DNA from: an uncultured Armatimonadota bacterium
Lineage (GTDB): Bacteria > Armatimonadota > Fimbriimonadia > Fimbriimonadales > Fimbriimonadaceae
Length of the DNA stretch: 64,000 bases
Reading direction: 5' to 3'
NCBI GenBank assembly: GCA_903833215.1
Contig: CAILEM010000060.1
Span: 168,585-232,584 of the forward strand
The first letter of the stretch is position 1. Each line of letters starts with the position of its first letter. The notes beneath the pieces were generated by a model. The model made no database searches. It was not told where the DNA came from and saw nothing but the letters and a program-made list of their open reading frames with translations. Positions 1 through 8,792 of the stretch are shown here, in pieces. Position numbers and translations under genes: made by a program.

Positions 1-2010
1 CCAGATACCAGGCAACACCACGGCGAACATCGCCAAACTCGGATTACCGAGCCAGTCGTTAGCGGTCGGCCATGGCTTATGCCCAAAGACACTGAGAATT
101 GGGTTACAGACATGCACGATGACTGGTGCCAAAAGAGTGTTGAGCAAGCCGACATCCGTCTTGTCATAGAACTGCCGCCACACCAACGAAACCACGATCG
201 ATGACGTCATCGCGGGCAGATAAAAGATGGTGCGAAACAACACCTTGCCCCGTGGGATTTCGTTCAAAGCCAAAGCCAGAAAGATGGGGAGGAAGAACCC
301 GATCGCAAGACTCAAACCTACATAAAGGAAGCTATTTAGGATCGAACGGTAGAACACGGGTTGAGTGAACACGCCGATGAAGTTGTCGAGTCCAACCCAC
401 TTCGCAGAACCGATAATCCGATAGTCCTGAAACGCAATGACCAGACCACGAGCCAACGGATAGTAGGCCCAAATGAGGATGCTCGCGCCAGCAGGCAGGA
501 GGCACATGCCCATGAACAGCCACACCTTGGATCGACTCATTCCGGCAGGCAACCGTTCGATGAATACCTCGCGGTTCCTGCGGGCTCGGTTGATGAAGGT
601 GGCCGCCAAACCCGTTACCAGCGCCAAAAAGCAGATGAGGATTCCGAGTGCCCATGCCCGCTGGCGAGCCAGCACCTCCGGTGCGGTGTAACCCAATAAC
701 TTCTGATCCATCTCCTTCTGGGCTCGGGTGAGCATCTCCATCGCCGGCGTATTCGGTTCAAGCGTAGCGCGAGCGAGAAGGTCATCGAGGACGGTGTAGA
801 CCTGTTGGCAGTTCTTTCCGTAAGGTTCGGGATGACCGGTCTCAAACACGGCTTCACTGGCAGCAACGTACGAAGGGTCAACCTGACCGAGGAGGTCGGC
901 ATATCCGAATTTCTTGAGCCACGTGGGGTTCACCATATTGCCCAGACCGAGCTCAACGCACTTCTGGGTATTGACCTGGGCGGCATCATCGCCGGAGAAG
1001 TACTTGATGAACCTCCAGCAGGCAGCAAGCCGAGCGGGATCGGTGACTCTCGAGCTGATCGCCCACATGCCAGCATTAACCTCGTTGCGGTGACCACCTG
1101 GACCGGCGGGGAGGGCAGCAATTCCAACAAGGGATGGCGGCAGTTGACTTGAGGCAAGTAGTACGTCGTTGGTGTACGAAAACCACATCGCTGCCTTGCC
1201 TTTGTTTACGTCATCAGTGAAATCTATCGCGTTGGAGGCGACTGGCCCGACCATCTTCCCGTCAGGTTGGCGCTGTGGCGTTTCCAACTTTCGATAGAAG
1301 TCGATCGCTTTGGCATTTTCGGGGGAGGCGATGAGGGATCGCCAATTGCCACCTGCGTCAGGACCGACAATCTCACCACCGGCTTGGTAGGCGAGGTTCT
1401 GCCAATGGTATCCAGGCGGGTTGGAGAATTCGAAACCAAAGCGCCCCGGTTTGGTGAGTTTCACCGCGTACTTATAGAATTCGTCCCAATCGCGTGGGGG
1501 GCGGTTGGGATCGAGTCCCGCCTCGATGAAGTAGTCCTTTCGGTAGTAAAGGGCAATCGCTACCTGAAAGAATGGTATTGCATAGGTTTTTCCGTCAAAG
1601 CTAGTTAAAACCTTGTGTACGGCCGGGTTAACTCGGGCGACGGATTCGGGATCTTTGGCAATCAAGTCATCGAGGGGCCGACAGAAGCCTTGCTCCAAAA
1701 ATGTGTAGTACTGGCGGAAGTTGACGTAGAACACGTCAGGAGAGGTGCTTCCTGCCATCGACATCAGAAACATGTTGTCGGCCTGATCACCGACAGACTC
1801 GAGACCACCGGCATTAACCACGCGAATATCGGGGTTCTTTCGGTGAAATGCTTCGAAAACGGTTCGACGCACAATGGCGCTCGTAGTCGTCGCTTCTTTA
1901 GGAGGAATTCCGTAGCTCGCTCCTGCCATCATTCGAATGGTGACGGGACCGTCGGCATACGCCGCGGACATCAAGATCAGCAGTATCAAAAGCGCGTAAA
2001 TTCGGCGCAT
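1..2010 (-). CDS. Sugar ABC transporter, solute-binding protein fused to MalF-type permease (partial)
   Basis: One uninterrupted reading frame runs from the ATG at 2010 to the left edge (670 codons, 3' end missing). Residues 1-20 form a signal peptide (LLILLILMSAAYADG). Residues about 22-440 resemble a family 1 extracellular solute-binding protein, with the typical YAIPF and PPRDWDEF segments. A membrane helix follows at about 452-470, then a short basic loop, and from about 495 a MalF-type permease (KVWLFMGMCLLPAG, FQDYRI, WVGLDNF, FRTIFYLPAM). Normally these are two proteins; here the binding domain would be tethered outside the membrane on the permease. The sugar cannot be inferred. The ATPase and second permease are not adjacent in the window; a MalG-type permease lies at 42542-44110 but need not be its partner. 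Confidence 0.85.
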   Translation of the reverse strand, partial: MRRIYALLILLILMSAAYADGPVTIRMMAGASYGIPPKEATTTSAIVRRTVFEAFHRKNPDIRVVNAGGLESVGDQADNMFLMSMAGSTSPDVFYVNFRQYYTFLEQGFCRPLDDLIAKDPESVARVNPAVHKVLTSFDGKTYAIPFFQVAIALYYRKDYFIEAGLDPNRPPRDWDEFYKYAVKLTKPGRFGFEFSNPPGYHWQNLAYQAGGEIVGPDAGGNWRSLIASPENAKAIDFYRKLETPQRQPDGKMVGPVASNAIDFTDDVNKGKAAMWFSYTNDVLLASSQLPPSLVGIAALPAGPGGHRNEVNAGMWAISSRVTDPARLAACWRFIKYFSGDDAAQVNTQKCVELGLGNMVNPTWLKKFGYADLLGQVDPSYVAASEAVFETGHPEPYGKNCQQVYTVLDDLLARATLEPNTPAMEMLTRAQKEMDQKLLGYTAPEVLARQRAWALGILICFLALVTGLAATFINRARRNREVFIERLPAGMSRSKVWLFMGMCLLPAGASILIWAYYPLARGLVIAFQDYRIIGSAKWVGLDNFIGVFTQPVFYRSILNSFLYVGLSLAIGFFLPIFLALALNEIPRGKVLFRTIFYLPAMTSSIVVSLVWRQFYDKTDVGLLNTLLAPVIVHVCNPILSVFGHKPWPTANDWLGNPSLAMFAVVLPGIW

Positions 2011-2069
2011 GAAGCGATTCGGTGGGTTTACCTGATCCCTAACCGCATTCCCCTGCTTGTCACACGCTT

Positions 2070-2101
2070 TATAATACTAGTAGAATAACGACTACTATTA
2101 T
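2070..2101 (+). promoter_or_regulatory. recA promoter -10 box overlapped by a palindromic operator
   Basis: A perfect -10 hexamer TATAAT lies at 2070-2075; no good -35 is visible. Directly downstream, 2074-2101 holds a 10-bp inverted repeat with one mismatch and an 8-bp spacer, with cores TAGTAG (2078-2083) and CTACTA (2092-2097). It would cover the transcription start. Because the next gene is recA, a LexA-type SOS operator is a reasonable guess, but the sequence matches neither the E. coli nor the Bacillus LexA box. Confidence 0.5.
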
Positions 2102-2149
2102 CAGTGACTATCTGTTCCAGGTAGTCTCCCCGCACAAAGGACCAAAACA

Positions 2150-3247
2150 GTGAGAAAAGCTTCCGGCACTTCCGACAAAACGGCCTCCCTTCCTAGCCTT
2201 GGAGCAGAAAGAGAGCGCGCGCTCGACATGGCACTAAGCCAAGTTGAGAAAGCATTTGGCAAAGGCGCGATCATGCGCATGGGTGACGGTTCGCGTGAAG
2301 CAATCGATGTCATCTCGACCGGATCGCTTAGCCTGGACATGTGTCTTGGTGTTGGTGGATTGCCCAAGGGCAGAATTACCGAGATTTACGGACCAGAATC
2401 AGGCGGTAAAACCACCCTGGCCCTCCACTGCGTAGCCGAGGCACAGCGAGCCGGTGGATTGGCGCTATACGTTGACGCTGAGCATGCGCTTGATACTGAA
2501 TATGCGCGGGCGCTGGGTGTAGATGTCGACCGACTTTACATCTCGCAGCCGAATAATGGTGAAGAAGCGCTAGAGATCATGGATGCAATCATCCGGTCGG
2601 GTGCGGTCGATATCGTGGTACTCGACTCCGTCGCTGCTCTCGTCCCCAAGGCCGAAATCGAAGGCGAGATGGGTGACTCCTTCGTCGGCGTTCAGGCGAG
2701 AATGATGTCGCAAGCCCTTCGAAAGTTGGGTGGAAGCCTTAACAAGTCGAAGACAGCGGCCATTTTTATCAACCAGCTTCGTGAAAAGATCGGCGTGATG
2801 TATGGCAACCCTGAGACGACTCCTGGTGGACGTGCTCTCAAGTTCTGGGCAAGCGTACGACTTGAGGTTCGAAAGGGCGATGCAATCAAGGTCGGAGTCG
2901 ACCAGATTGGAACGCGAACCAAGGTCAAGGTCGTTAAGAACAAGGTTGCGCCTCCGTTCAAAACCGCTGAGTTCGACGTGATCTTCGGCAAGGGCATTTC
3001 TCGCGCCGGCGACCTTTTGGATGTTGCCGCTCTCAAGAGCATCGTGGGTCGCTCGGGTACCTATTTCAACTACGGCGAAATCCGCCTCGGCCAGGGTCGA
3101 GACAACGCTCGAAACTACCTAGAAGAGCATCCTGCCATCTTCCAGGAGATCGACACCAAGGTCCGAGACTTGTTCAAAGCCGAAAAGGCTCTCAAGCCAG
3201 CGGAACCTGTAAGCGTCGACGATCCTGAAGAAGAACCGGAAGATTGA
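2150..3247 (+). CDS. recA: RecA recombinase
   Basis: RecA coats single-stranded DNA, drives strand exchange in homologous repair and stimulates LexA self-cleavage. The 365-residue protein has the Walker A loop GPESGGKT near residues 81-88, the segment [20 protein letters not shown], the [20 protein letters not shown] region and a short acidic tail, all at normal positions and length. The GTG start at 2150 is chosen because AAAGGA lies about 8 bases upstream. The gene is followed by recX after 7 bases, so the two are probably co-transcribed. The palindrome over its promoter suggests damage-inducible control. Confidence 0.98.
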   Translation: MRKASGTSDKTASLPSLGAERERALDMALSQVEKAFGKGAIMRMGDGSREAIDVISTGSLSLDMCLGVGGLPKGRITEIYGPESGGKTTLALHCVAEAQRAGGLALYVDAEHALDTEYARALGVDVDRLYISQPNNGEEALEIMDAIIRSGAVDIVVLDSVAALVPKAEIEGEMGDSFVGVQARMMSQALRKLGGSLNKSKTAAIFINQLREKIGVMYGNPETTPGGRALKFWASVRLEVRKGDAIKVGVDQIGTRTKVKVVKNKVAPPFKTAEFDVIFGKGISRAGDLLDVAALKSIVGRSGTYFNYGEIRLGQGRDNARNYLEEHPAIFQEIDTKVRDLFKAEKALKPAEPVSVDDPEEEPED

Positions 3248-3254
3248 TCGGCTG

Positions 3255-3701
3255 ATGCCAGAGGAAGAGCAGTACCATGAGGCGCTGAAACTCGCACTCA
3301 AGAAGCTAAGGACCAAGGACCGCTTTGAAGCGGAAGTCCGAGAGTTTTTGTCAGAGTTCCCGCCCTCGGTCGTAGATCGTGCCATTACGCGCCTCAAAGA
3401 ACGTAGAATCATTGACGATACGAAAACGACATTAAATCTGACCGAGCGCTATTCCGGGAGGCGATCGGTTGGCTTAGAAAAATTACGTACTGAGCTCCTA
3501 GAGCGAGGTGCCCCGGAAGAAATCGTCAATACAGCCCTCTCCGAATTCGCGGATAGCGAAAGCGAGAGGATATTGCTTACGCTAGCGGCGAAATTTTCGC
3601 CGACGGATGATGCTCGCTTAAAAGCAGCTAGATTTCTCTCCTCCCGAGGATTTCAGGAAGAGGGGATTGAGTCTGCGCTTGACCGTTTCTTCCAAAACTA
3701 A
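3255..3701 (+). CDS. recX: RecX family regulatory protein
   Basis: A 148-residue, mostly helical, charged protein directly after recA. It shows the repeated three-helix pattern of RecX: ALKKLRTKDRFEAEVREFL, then RAITRLKERRIIDD, then KLRTELLERGAPEEIVNTAL, and a final repeat ending ALDRFFQN. RecX proteins bind RecA filaments and limit their growth or activity. The position 7 bases after recA is the usual arrangement and supports the call. Sequence identity within the family is low, so recognition depends on this helix pattern and the context. Confidence 0.85.
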   Translation: MPEEEQYHEALKLALKKLRTKDRFEAEVREFLSEFPPSVVDRAITRLKERRIIDDTKTTLNLTERYSGRRSVGLEKLRTELLERGAPEEIVNTALSEFADSESERILLTLAAKFSPTDDARLKAARFLSSRGFQEEGIESALDRFFQN

Positions 3702-3725
3702 CTGATCCCGGCATTGAGGTTGATG

Positions 3726-5258
3726 ATGGGCCAAATCTTTGTGGCTATGGGGATCGGTATCGTGACAGTGCTTCTGGCGCTGTGGGGTTGGGTGCGCCCG
3801 CTTTATCTGCAAGCAATGAAGGCCCAGCAAGATGCCGCTGCCACCGAAAAACGAATCCAACAAGAATCAGAACTTCACAAAAACGCACTCCTGCTCGAGG
3901 CGAAAGAATCCGCGATCAAGATCCGGGAGCAGGCGGAAGCTGAGGCTCGTGAGAAGCTCGCTGCTTTGGCCAAAACCGAGGATCGCCTTTGCGCCAAAGA
4001 TGAGTCGTTGGAACTGAGGCGAACCCACCTCGAAGAGCGAGAGAATAACCTTGCCCGAGATATCCGCAATCTTAGCGAGAAAGAGAACTCGATCGAGGGC
4101 CGGATTAAAGATATCGACCTCGAAATGCAGCGAATTTCGGAGCTGAATAAGGACCAGGCTCGTGAGCTCTATTTGAGTCAAATTGAGTCTGAGTTCTCGG
4201 AAATCGGCCTACGACGTGCAAAAGAAGTTGAAGCTCAAGCTGTCCTTGAGGCTGAAAAGAAGGCCAAGAAGATCGTGCTCGACGTGATGCAACGATCAGT
4301 CGTTGACTACGTCACCGAAGCCACGCTCGCGGTGGTGGAGTTGCCCAGCGAGGACATGAAGGGACGCATTATTGGGCGAGAGGGCCGAAACATTCGAGCC
4401 TTCGAGCAGGTGACTGGCGTGGACCTGATCATCGACGAGACACCTGAGGCTGTCGTGATTTCCTGCTTCGATCCTGTTCGACGTGAAACAGCGCGGCTGG
4501 CCCTCATGAACCTCATGGTCGACGGCAGGATCCATCCGGGACGCATCGAAGAGCTGTACGAGAAGGCCCAAGTTGAAGTCAACCGAATGATCTTGGAGGC
4601 AGGAGAACGAGCCAGTGAGCGAGCAAACGTACCGGGACTCTCACCCAAGGTCATCGAGACAATGGGTCGACTAAGGTTCCGAACCAGCTATGCACAGAAC
4701 GTACTCGACCACTCAGTTGAAGTTGCTCGCCTGGCGGAGAGTTTGGCCGCAGAAATGGGGCTGAACACTGAAGTCGCCAAGCGCGCAGGCTTGCTCCACG
4801 ATATCGGAAAGGCCCTGGGTCCCGAGTGGGAAGGCCCCCACGCCATCACAGGTATGGAGTACCTACGGACCACCGGCGAACGGGAATCTGTTTTGCACGC
4901 GGTTGGGGCGCACCACCATGAAATTGAGCCAGTGACGGCAGAAGCCGTCCTTGTGATCATCGCTGACTCGATAAGCGCAGCGAGACCAGGTGCACGACGC
5001 GAGAACCTAGAGAATTACCTAAAGCGGTTGACATCCCTTGAGACCTTGGCTAATTCTTTCGACGGCGTCGAGCGATCTTACGCTGTTCAAGCAGGACGAG
5101 AAATTCGGCTGATCGTCAAGCCGCAAGAAGTCGATGACCTCGGTGCGGCGAGGCTGGCCAACGAAGTCGCCAAGAAGATTGAGAAGGATTTGGAATATCC
5201 AGGCCAGATCAAAGTCACTGTCATTCGTGAGACGAGAATCCAGCAGATCGCAAAATAG
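3726..5258 (+). CDS. rny: Ribonuclease Y
   Basis: RNase Y is a membrane-anchored endoribonuclease that initiates mRNA decay. Of about 510 residues, 1-27 form an N-terminal membrane helix, about 30-190 a long coiled coil rich in Glu, Lys and Ala, then a KH RNA-binding domain (GRIIGREGRNIRAFE from about 212) and an HD hydrolase domain with LLHDIGKALG near 356 and the VGAHHHE motif. I place the start at ATG 3726 because GAGG lies 6 bases upstream; ATG 3723 and TTG 3714 are alternatives. It is followed by the ymdB-type phosphodiesterase, a common pairing. Confidence 0.96.
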   Translation: MGQIFVAMGIGIVTVLLALWGWVRPLYLQAMKAQQDAAATEKRIQQESELHKNALLLEAKESAIKIREQAEAEAREKLAALAKTEDRLCAKDESLELRRTHLEERENNLARDIRNLSEKENSIEGRIKDIDLEMQRISELNKDQARELYLSQIESEFSEIGLRRAKEVEAQAVLEAEKKAKKIVLDVMQRSVVDYVTEATLAVVELPSEDMKGRIIGREGRNIRAFEQVTGVDLIIDETPEAVVISCFDPVRRETARLALMNLMVDGRIHPGRIEELYEKAQVEVNRMILEAGERASERANVPGLSPKVIETMGRLRFRTSYAQNVLDHSVEVARLAESLAAEMGLNTEVAKRAGLLHDIGKALGPEWEGPHAITGMEYLRTTGERESVLHAVGAHHHEIEPVTAEAVLVIIADSISAARPGARRENLENYLKRLTSLETLANSFDGVERSYAVQAGREIRLIVKPQEVDDLGAARLANEVAKKIEKDLEYPGQIKVTVIRETRIQQIAK

Positions 5259-5275
5259 GCTCACACACAAATCAA

Positions 5276-6061
5276 ATGGCCACCTACAACATTCTATTTC
5301 TGGGTGACGTCGTCGGACGTCCCGGCCGAATTGCCATCCAAAACGACTTACCGAAATTGGCAAATCGTTATCGTCCGCTATTCACGATTGTCAATGGAGA
5401 AAACGCAGCCGGAGGAGTCGGCATCACCCCGGACATTGCGGAGGAGATATTCGAGGCCGGAGCCGATGCGATTACCTTGGGCAATCATGCGTTCAACAAG
5501 CGTGAGATCAACGATTATCTAGAAACGCAGCGTCCGATTGTTCGTCCTTCCAACATGCCCAAGGGCGTTCCTGGAACCGGCCTAAAGTCGATCTCCAAGG
5601 ATGGAATCAAGCTGGCAATCATGAACTTATGCGGGAGGGTGTATATGGAGGGGTATGGCGATCCGTTTGCGGAAATCGACCGTCTCTTCGAGACCATTCA
5701 GACCCCGCACCGCTTTGTCGATTTTCACGGTGAAGCGACGAGCGAAAAGGTCGCGATGGGTTGGCACTGTAACGGTAGAGCGACTGCAGTCGTCGGAACA
5801 CATACGCATATACAAACTGCGGATGAAACGGTGCTACCAGGTGGCACCGCGTATATCACGGATGTTGGGATGTGCGGACCAGTAAGGAGCATTTTGGGAA
5901 TGGACCGTGAGATCATCTTGCGGCGATTCCGAACGACCTTGCCACAACGATTCGAGGTTGCAAACGAACCTGGTGTAATCTGTGGGGTAGTAATTGGCGT
6001 CGAAAGAGATACGGGACGCGCGACAAGCATCGAGCGCATCCAGTTTGGAGAAGCAACGTAA
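5276..6061 (+). CDS. ymdB: YmdB-family metallophosphoesterase
   Basis: A 261-residue calcineurin-like phosphoesterase of the YmdB/TIGR00282 type. Members hydrolyse 2',3'-cyclic nucleotides, and in Bacillus they affect biofilm formation and motility and are encoded beside rny, as here. Metal-binding motifs are in order: LGDVVGRPGR at the N-terminus, VNGENAAGG, TLGNHAFNK, the DFHGEATSEK segment and the VVGTHTHIQTAD histidines. TLGNHAFNK replaces the usual GNHTWD-like form, but the key Asn and His are kept. There is no clear Shine-Dalgarno before ATG 5276; it lies 17 bases after rny and is probably read through from it. Confidence 0.93.
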   Translation: MATYNILFLGDVVGRPGRIAIQNDLPKLANRYRPLFTIVNGENAAGGVGITPDIAEEIFEAGADAITLGNHAFNKREINDYLETQRPIVRPSNMPKGVPGTGLKSISKDGIKLAIMNLCGRVYMEGYGDPFAEIDRLFETIQTPHRFVDFHGEATSEKVAMGWHCNGRATAVVGTHTHIQTADETVLPGGTAYITDVGMCGPVRSILGMDREIILRRFRTTLPQRFEVANEPGVICGVVIGVERDTGRATSIERIQFGEAT

Positions 6062-6078
6062 ATTCGCGGAGGAATTGA

Positions 6079-7224
6079 GTGAATAGAATTTGGGTGGCAT
6101 TGATAGCGTCAGCGGTAAGCGGCTCAGCCTTGGCACAGAGTGCCGTTTTGTATCAGCCTGCGAGAGGCATTAAGGACCAGGGACTCTCAATTAAGTCATG
6201 GGGTAGCGGCACAATTTCCGAGACAGATGAGACTGCGTTCGAAGGCACTCACTCAGTCCGGATTTCGACACACAACTATTTCCAAGGTGGAATCGTCGGA
6301 TTTAACACCCCAATCGACCTCGCAAAGGATTTCAACACGAAAACGAATCTCCTGAAGATTACGTTCAAGGTTGCAGATGCTGGTGTCGTGAATGGCGGTG
6401 GTTTCGCTGGCGGCAAAGGTAAGGGCGGCGGCTTTGGTCCCGGCGGTGCCGGTGGTTTTGGGCCCGGTGGCCCTGGTGGCGCCGGTCCCGGCGGTCCTGG
6501 CGGCGGTCAGAAAGGCGGTTTCGGTGGTTTTGGTCCCGGTGGCCCTGGCGGTCCTGGAGGACCTGGTGGACCGGGTGGTCCCTTCGGAGGCCAGCGAGGC
6601 GGTCAGCGTGGCGGACCTGGCGGTGGTCAAAAGGGTGGCGGCGGCGGTCAAGCTGGCCTTGACGGCGGCGGTGGTCCAACTGGCGGTAGCAGAGGCGGCG
6701 GTTCAGCCGCGGCTGCTCCTGAGTTCAAGTTCTTCAGACTCATCGTAACAACCAGCGACGCAAAGCGCAGCGAAGTTTACGTTCCTGCCGATACCAGCGC
6801 AGCGACGGATCAAGGTTGGAAGACCGTTTCCATTCCTCTCCAGGCGATTACTGGGCTGGATCGAACCAACAAGACAATCCAGAGCATCGCATTTGCAGGC
6901 AATACGACTTCGACTTTCTATGTTGGCGACCTCCGGGTTGTTGATGATTCAACACCGATTCGCGGTGAACCAAACACCCGTGAATTGAATATGGCGCTCG
7001 GCGATGAGTACACCTTCAGTGCCACTGGATTCGGTGGATCCAGCATCCTGAAGTACACGTGGGACTTCGATGACAAAGACGGTATTCAAGTGGATGCCGA
7101 AGGTCAGGCAATCGTTCGCCGGTTCCGAAAGGCTGGAACCTACACTGTAACAGTAACGATCGCAGACTTCTACGGCCTAAAGCAGCCGTACTCTGCAACC
7201 ATCAAAGTCACAGTCAATCCTTAA
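6079..7224 (+). CDS. Secreted glycine-rich protein with C-terminal PKD domain
   Basis: A 381-residue exported protein starting at GTG 6079 behind GCGGAGGA. Residues 1-19 are a signal peptide (WVALIASAVSGSALAQ). A beta-rich N-terminal part follows (about 20-100), reminiscent of carbohydrate-binding-like domains, then a low-complexity Gly/Pro tract at about 105-212 built from GGPGG-like repeats, then a second beta-rich segment that looks like the rest of the same fold, and finally a PKD-type domain (YTWDFDDKDG, FRKAGTYTVTVTIADFYG). The Gly tract therefore appears inserted inside the first domain. The role is unknown; a surface or adhesive function is possible. It ends the recA-rny group and is followed by a strong terminator. 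Confidence 0.8.
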   Translation: MNRIWVALIASAVSGSALAQSAVLYQPARGIKDQGLSIKSWGSGTISETDETAFEGTHSVRISTHNYFQGGIVGFNTPIDLAKDFNTKTNLLKITFKVADAGVVNGGGFAGGKGKGGGFGPGGAGGFGPGGPGGAGPGGPGGGQKGGFGGFGPGGPGGPGGPGGPGGPFGGQRGGQRGGPGGGQKGGGGGQAGLDGGGGPTGGSRGGGSAAAAPEFKFFRLIVTTSDAKRSEVYVPADTSAATDQGWKTVSIPLQAITGLDRTNKTIQSIAFAGNTTSTFYVGDLRVVDDSTPIRGEPNTRELNMALGDEYTFSATGFGGSSILKYTWDFDDKDGIQVDAEGQAIVRRFRKAGTYTVTVTIADFYGLKQPYSATIKVTVNP

Positions 7225-7233
7225 CACAAAATC

Positions 7234-7270
7234 AAAAGGGAGGTCGGCGTCTACGTCGACCTCCCTTTTT
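7234..7270 (+). terminator. Rho-independent terminator after the PKD gene
   Basis: A perfect 9-bp stem GGGAGGTCG (7238-7246) with CGACCTCCC (7257-7265), a 10-base loop, a run of A before and a run of T after. This is a textbook bidirectional-looking intrinsic terminator 10 bases after the stop codon. Confidence 0.93.
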
Positions 7271-7362
7271 CCTGCCCGAATTTCGCGAACTGCACGGAAG
7301 CCGCTACATTACGCTTCCCTTCCGTGTGATCATCGCATACACTGGAAGCAGCCGGGACGTAA

Positions 7363-8037
7363 ATGCACCTTCTGTCCAAGGCAAATCGGAAGATGTATAG
7401 GATGGAAAGCCAAACCGTAAGCGCCCCACCTACCCGGTACGGCTATATGCTCGACGAAGAAGTCGTTGATCTGGCTAGGGCCGGACATTCGACTGCCACC
7501 GAGTTCTTGATCACACGATATCGCCCATTGGTCGAAACGAAGGCCAAGGCCTATTTCCTCATGGGAGCTGATCGTGAAGACGTTATTCAAGAAGGAATGA
7601 TCGGTTTATATAAGGCAATACGCGATTTTCGAGTTGACCGGTTAAATAAATTTCGTCCTTTCGCAGAACTGTGCGTAACGCGGCAAATCATTACCGCAGT
7701 AAAGACCGCTACACGCCAAAAGCACGTACCTCTGAACGGTTACGTCAGCCTACACGGGTCCGGTAGTGGCGAACCCCAAGATTCATCCCTTCTGGATGTG
7801 TTGGCCAACCAAGAGTCACAAAATCCTGAACGTAATGCTCTTTCACAGACTCTGCCACAAAACCTATTGGACTCGATGAATGGGAGCCTCAGTGAACTTG
7901 AACAGCAAGTTTTGAAGTGTTATTTGAACGGTCTTTCCTACCGAGAAATGAGTAGCGAGCTCGCTTGTCATACCAAGTCGATTGACAATGCTCTGCAAAG
8001 AGTTAAGCGAAAGATCGGCGTTCTCCTCAAGGAATAG
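7363..8037 (+). CDS. RNA polymerase sigma factor, SigH-like
   Basis: A sigma-70 family factor of up to 224 residues. Region 2 is seen as DVIQEGMIGLYKAIRDF followed by FRPFAELCVTRQIITAVKTATR, as in SigH/Sigma-30 of Bacillus. After a variable linker, region 4 includes LSELEQQVLKCYLNGLSYREMS and a helix-turn-helix that recognises -35 elements (CHTKSIDNALQRVKRKI). In Firmicutes SigH works at the transition to stationary phase. Here its regulon is unknown, and no sporulation is implied. Start choice is uncertain: ATG 7363 has a weak ribosome site and ATG 7393 has CGGAAG upstream. No anti-sigma gene is visible next to it. Confidence 0.88.
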   Translation: MHLLSKANRKMYRMESQTVSAPPTRYGYMLDEEVVDLARAGHSTATEFLITRYRPLVETKAKAYFLMGADREDVIQEGMIGLYKAIRDFRVDRLNKFRPFAELCVTRQIITAVKTATRQKHVPLNGYVSLHGSGSGEPQDSSLLDVLANQESQNPERNALSQTLPQNLLDSMNGSLSELEQQVLKCYLNGLSYREMSSELACHTKSIDNALQRVKRKIGVLLKE

Positions 8038-8180
8038 CAGATTTAGAGTGCATATTTCAGTACGAATTGGGCTATCCTATTGTTAGGACTCATTCAATTG
8101 AGGTTTTTGTGTCTGGGTTAGCTGATGATGAGAGGGCACAGCAGCCGAAAGGAAATTTTTTAGTGGCTAGAGGGAATCTA

Positions 8181-8792
8181 ATGCGTATCGCTTTGTGTAG
8201 TAAGGAAGGGTTGTTCGGAGAGGCTTTGGCGAGCCTTTTGGACCACCAGGGCAATTTTCAGGTGGTCGCCGCCGAAGATAGTGCCCGCTCGTTGATTAAC
8301 GCCGCAAAAGACTATCGTGCCCAAATCCTCGTCGTCGACTCGTTCGAACTTGATCGCAACGACCTTCAGTTCCTTCTTGGCGCTCGAGCATTTGGAGACT
8401 TCGCAATTGTGCTCATCGTTGGTGAACACGAACGAGAAGAGTTCATTGAAGTGCCGGTTGATCGCCTTATTGGTCGCGGAAGCAGTGCTACCCAACTTTT
8501 TGAGGCTCTAGATGACTTGGGTGGTAAGGTCAAGATGACTCGCCCATATATTCGAGAGACTCGCAGAAGCTATGGTAACGGAAACGACCTGACTCGACGA
8601 GAGTACGAAGTTGCCCAACTCGTTTCAAAAGGCATGTCCAACCGCAAGATCTCCCAGGTAACTGGTTTGCGAGAGCAAAGCATCAAGAATCTAGTCAGCG
8701 TGATCATGCGAAAGCTGCATTGCGAAAACCGAGTGCAGGTTGCGCTCAAGCTAACCCGTGTTGGCGTTAGCGAAGAAATCGGCGAAGAGTGA
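8181..8792 (+). CDS. LuxR/NarL-type response regulator with atypical receiver
   Basis: About 203 residues. The N-terminal 110 have a receiver-like fold, but the acidic pair expected near residue 8 is replaced (ALCSKEG), so it may not be phosphorylated normally, although the Asp in LVVDSFEL is kept. The C-terminus is a LuxR helix-turn-helix (LTRREYEVAQLVSKGMSNRKI, then REQSIKNLVSVIMRKL). I start at ATG 8181, where the receiver fold begins and AGAGGG lies upstream; GTG 8163 is an alternative. There is no histidine kinase nearby. Its stop overlaps the start of cdsA by 4 bases, so the two are translationally coupled. Confidence 0.82.
   Translation: MRIALCSKEGLFGEALASLLDHQGNFQVVAAEDSARSLINAAKDYRAQILVVDSFELDRNDLQFLLGARAFGDFAIVLIVGEHEREEFIEVPVDRLIGRGSSATQLFEALDDLGGKVKMTRPYIRETRRSYGNGNDLTRREYEVAQLVSKGMSNRKISQVTGLREQSIKNLVSVIMRKLHCENRVQVALKLTRVGVSEEIGEE

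Noticed and set aside
6253..6748. Overlapping Arg/Thr-rich and Ala/Val-rich frames in the glycine tract
   Set aside because: Low-complexity shadows produced by GGC/GGT repeats of the true gene.
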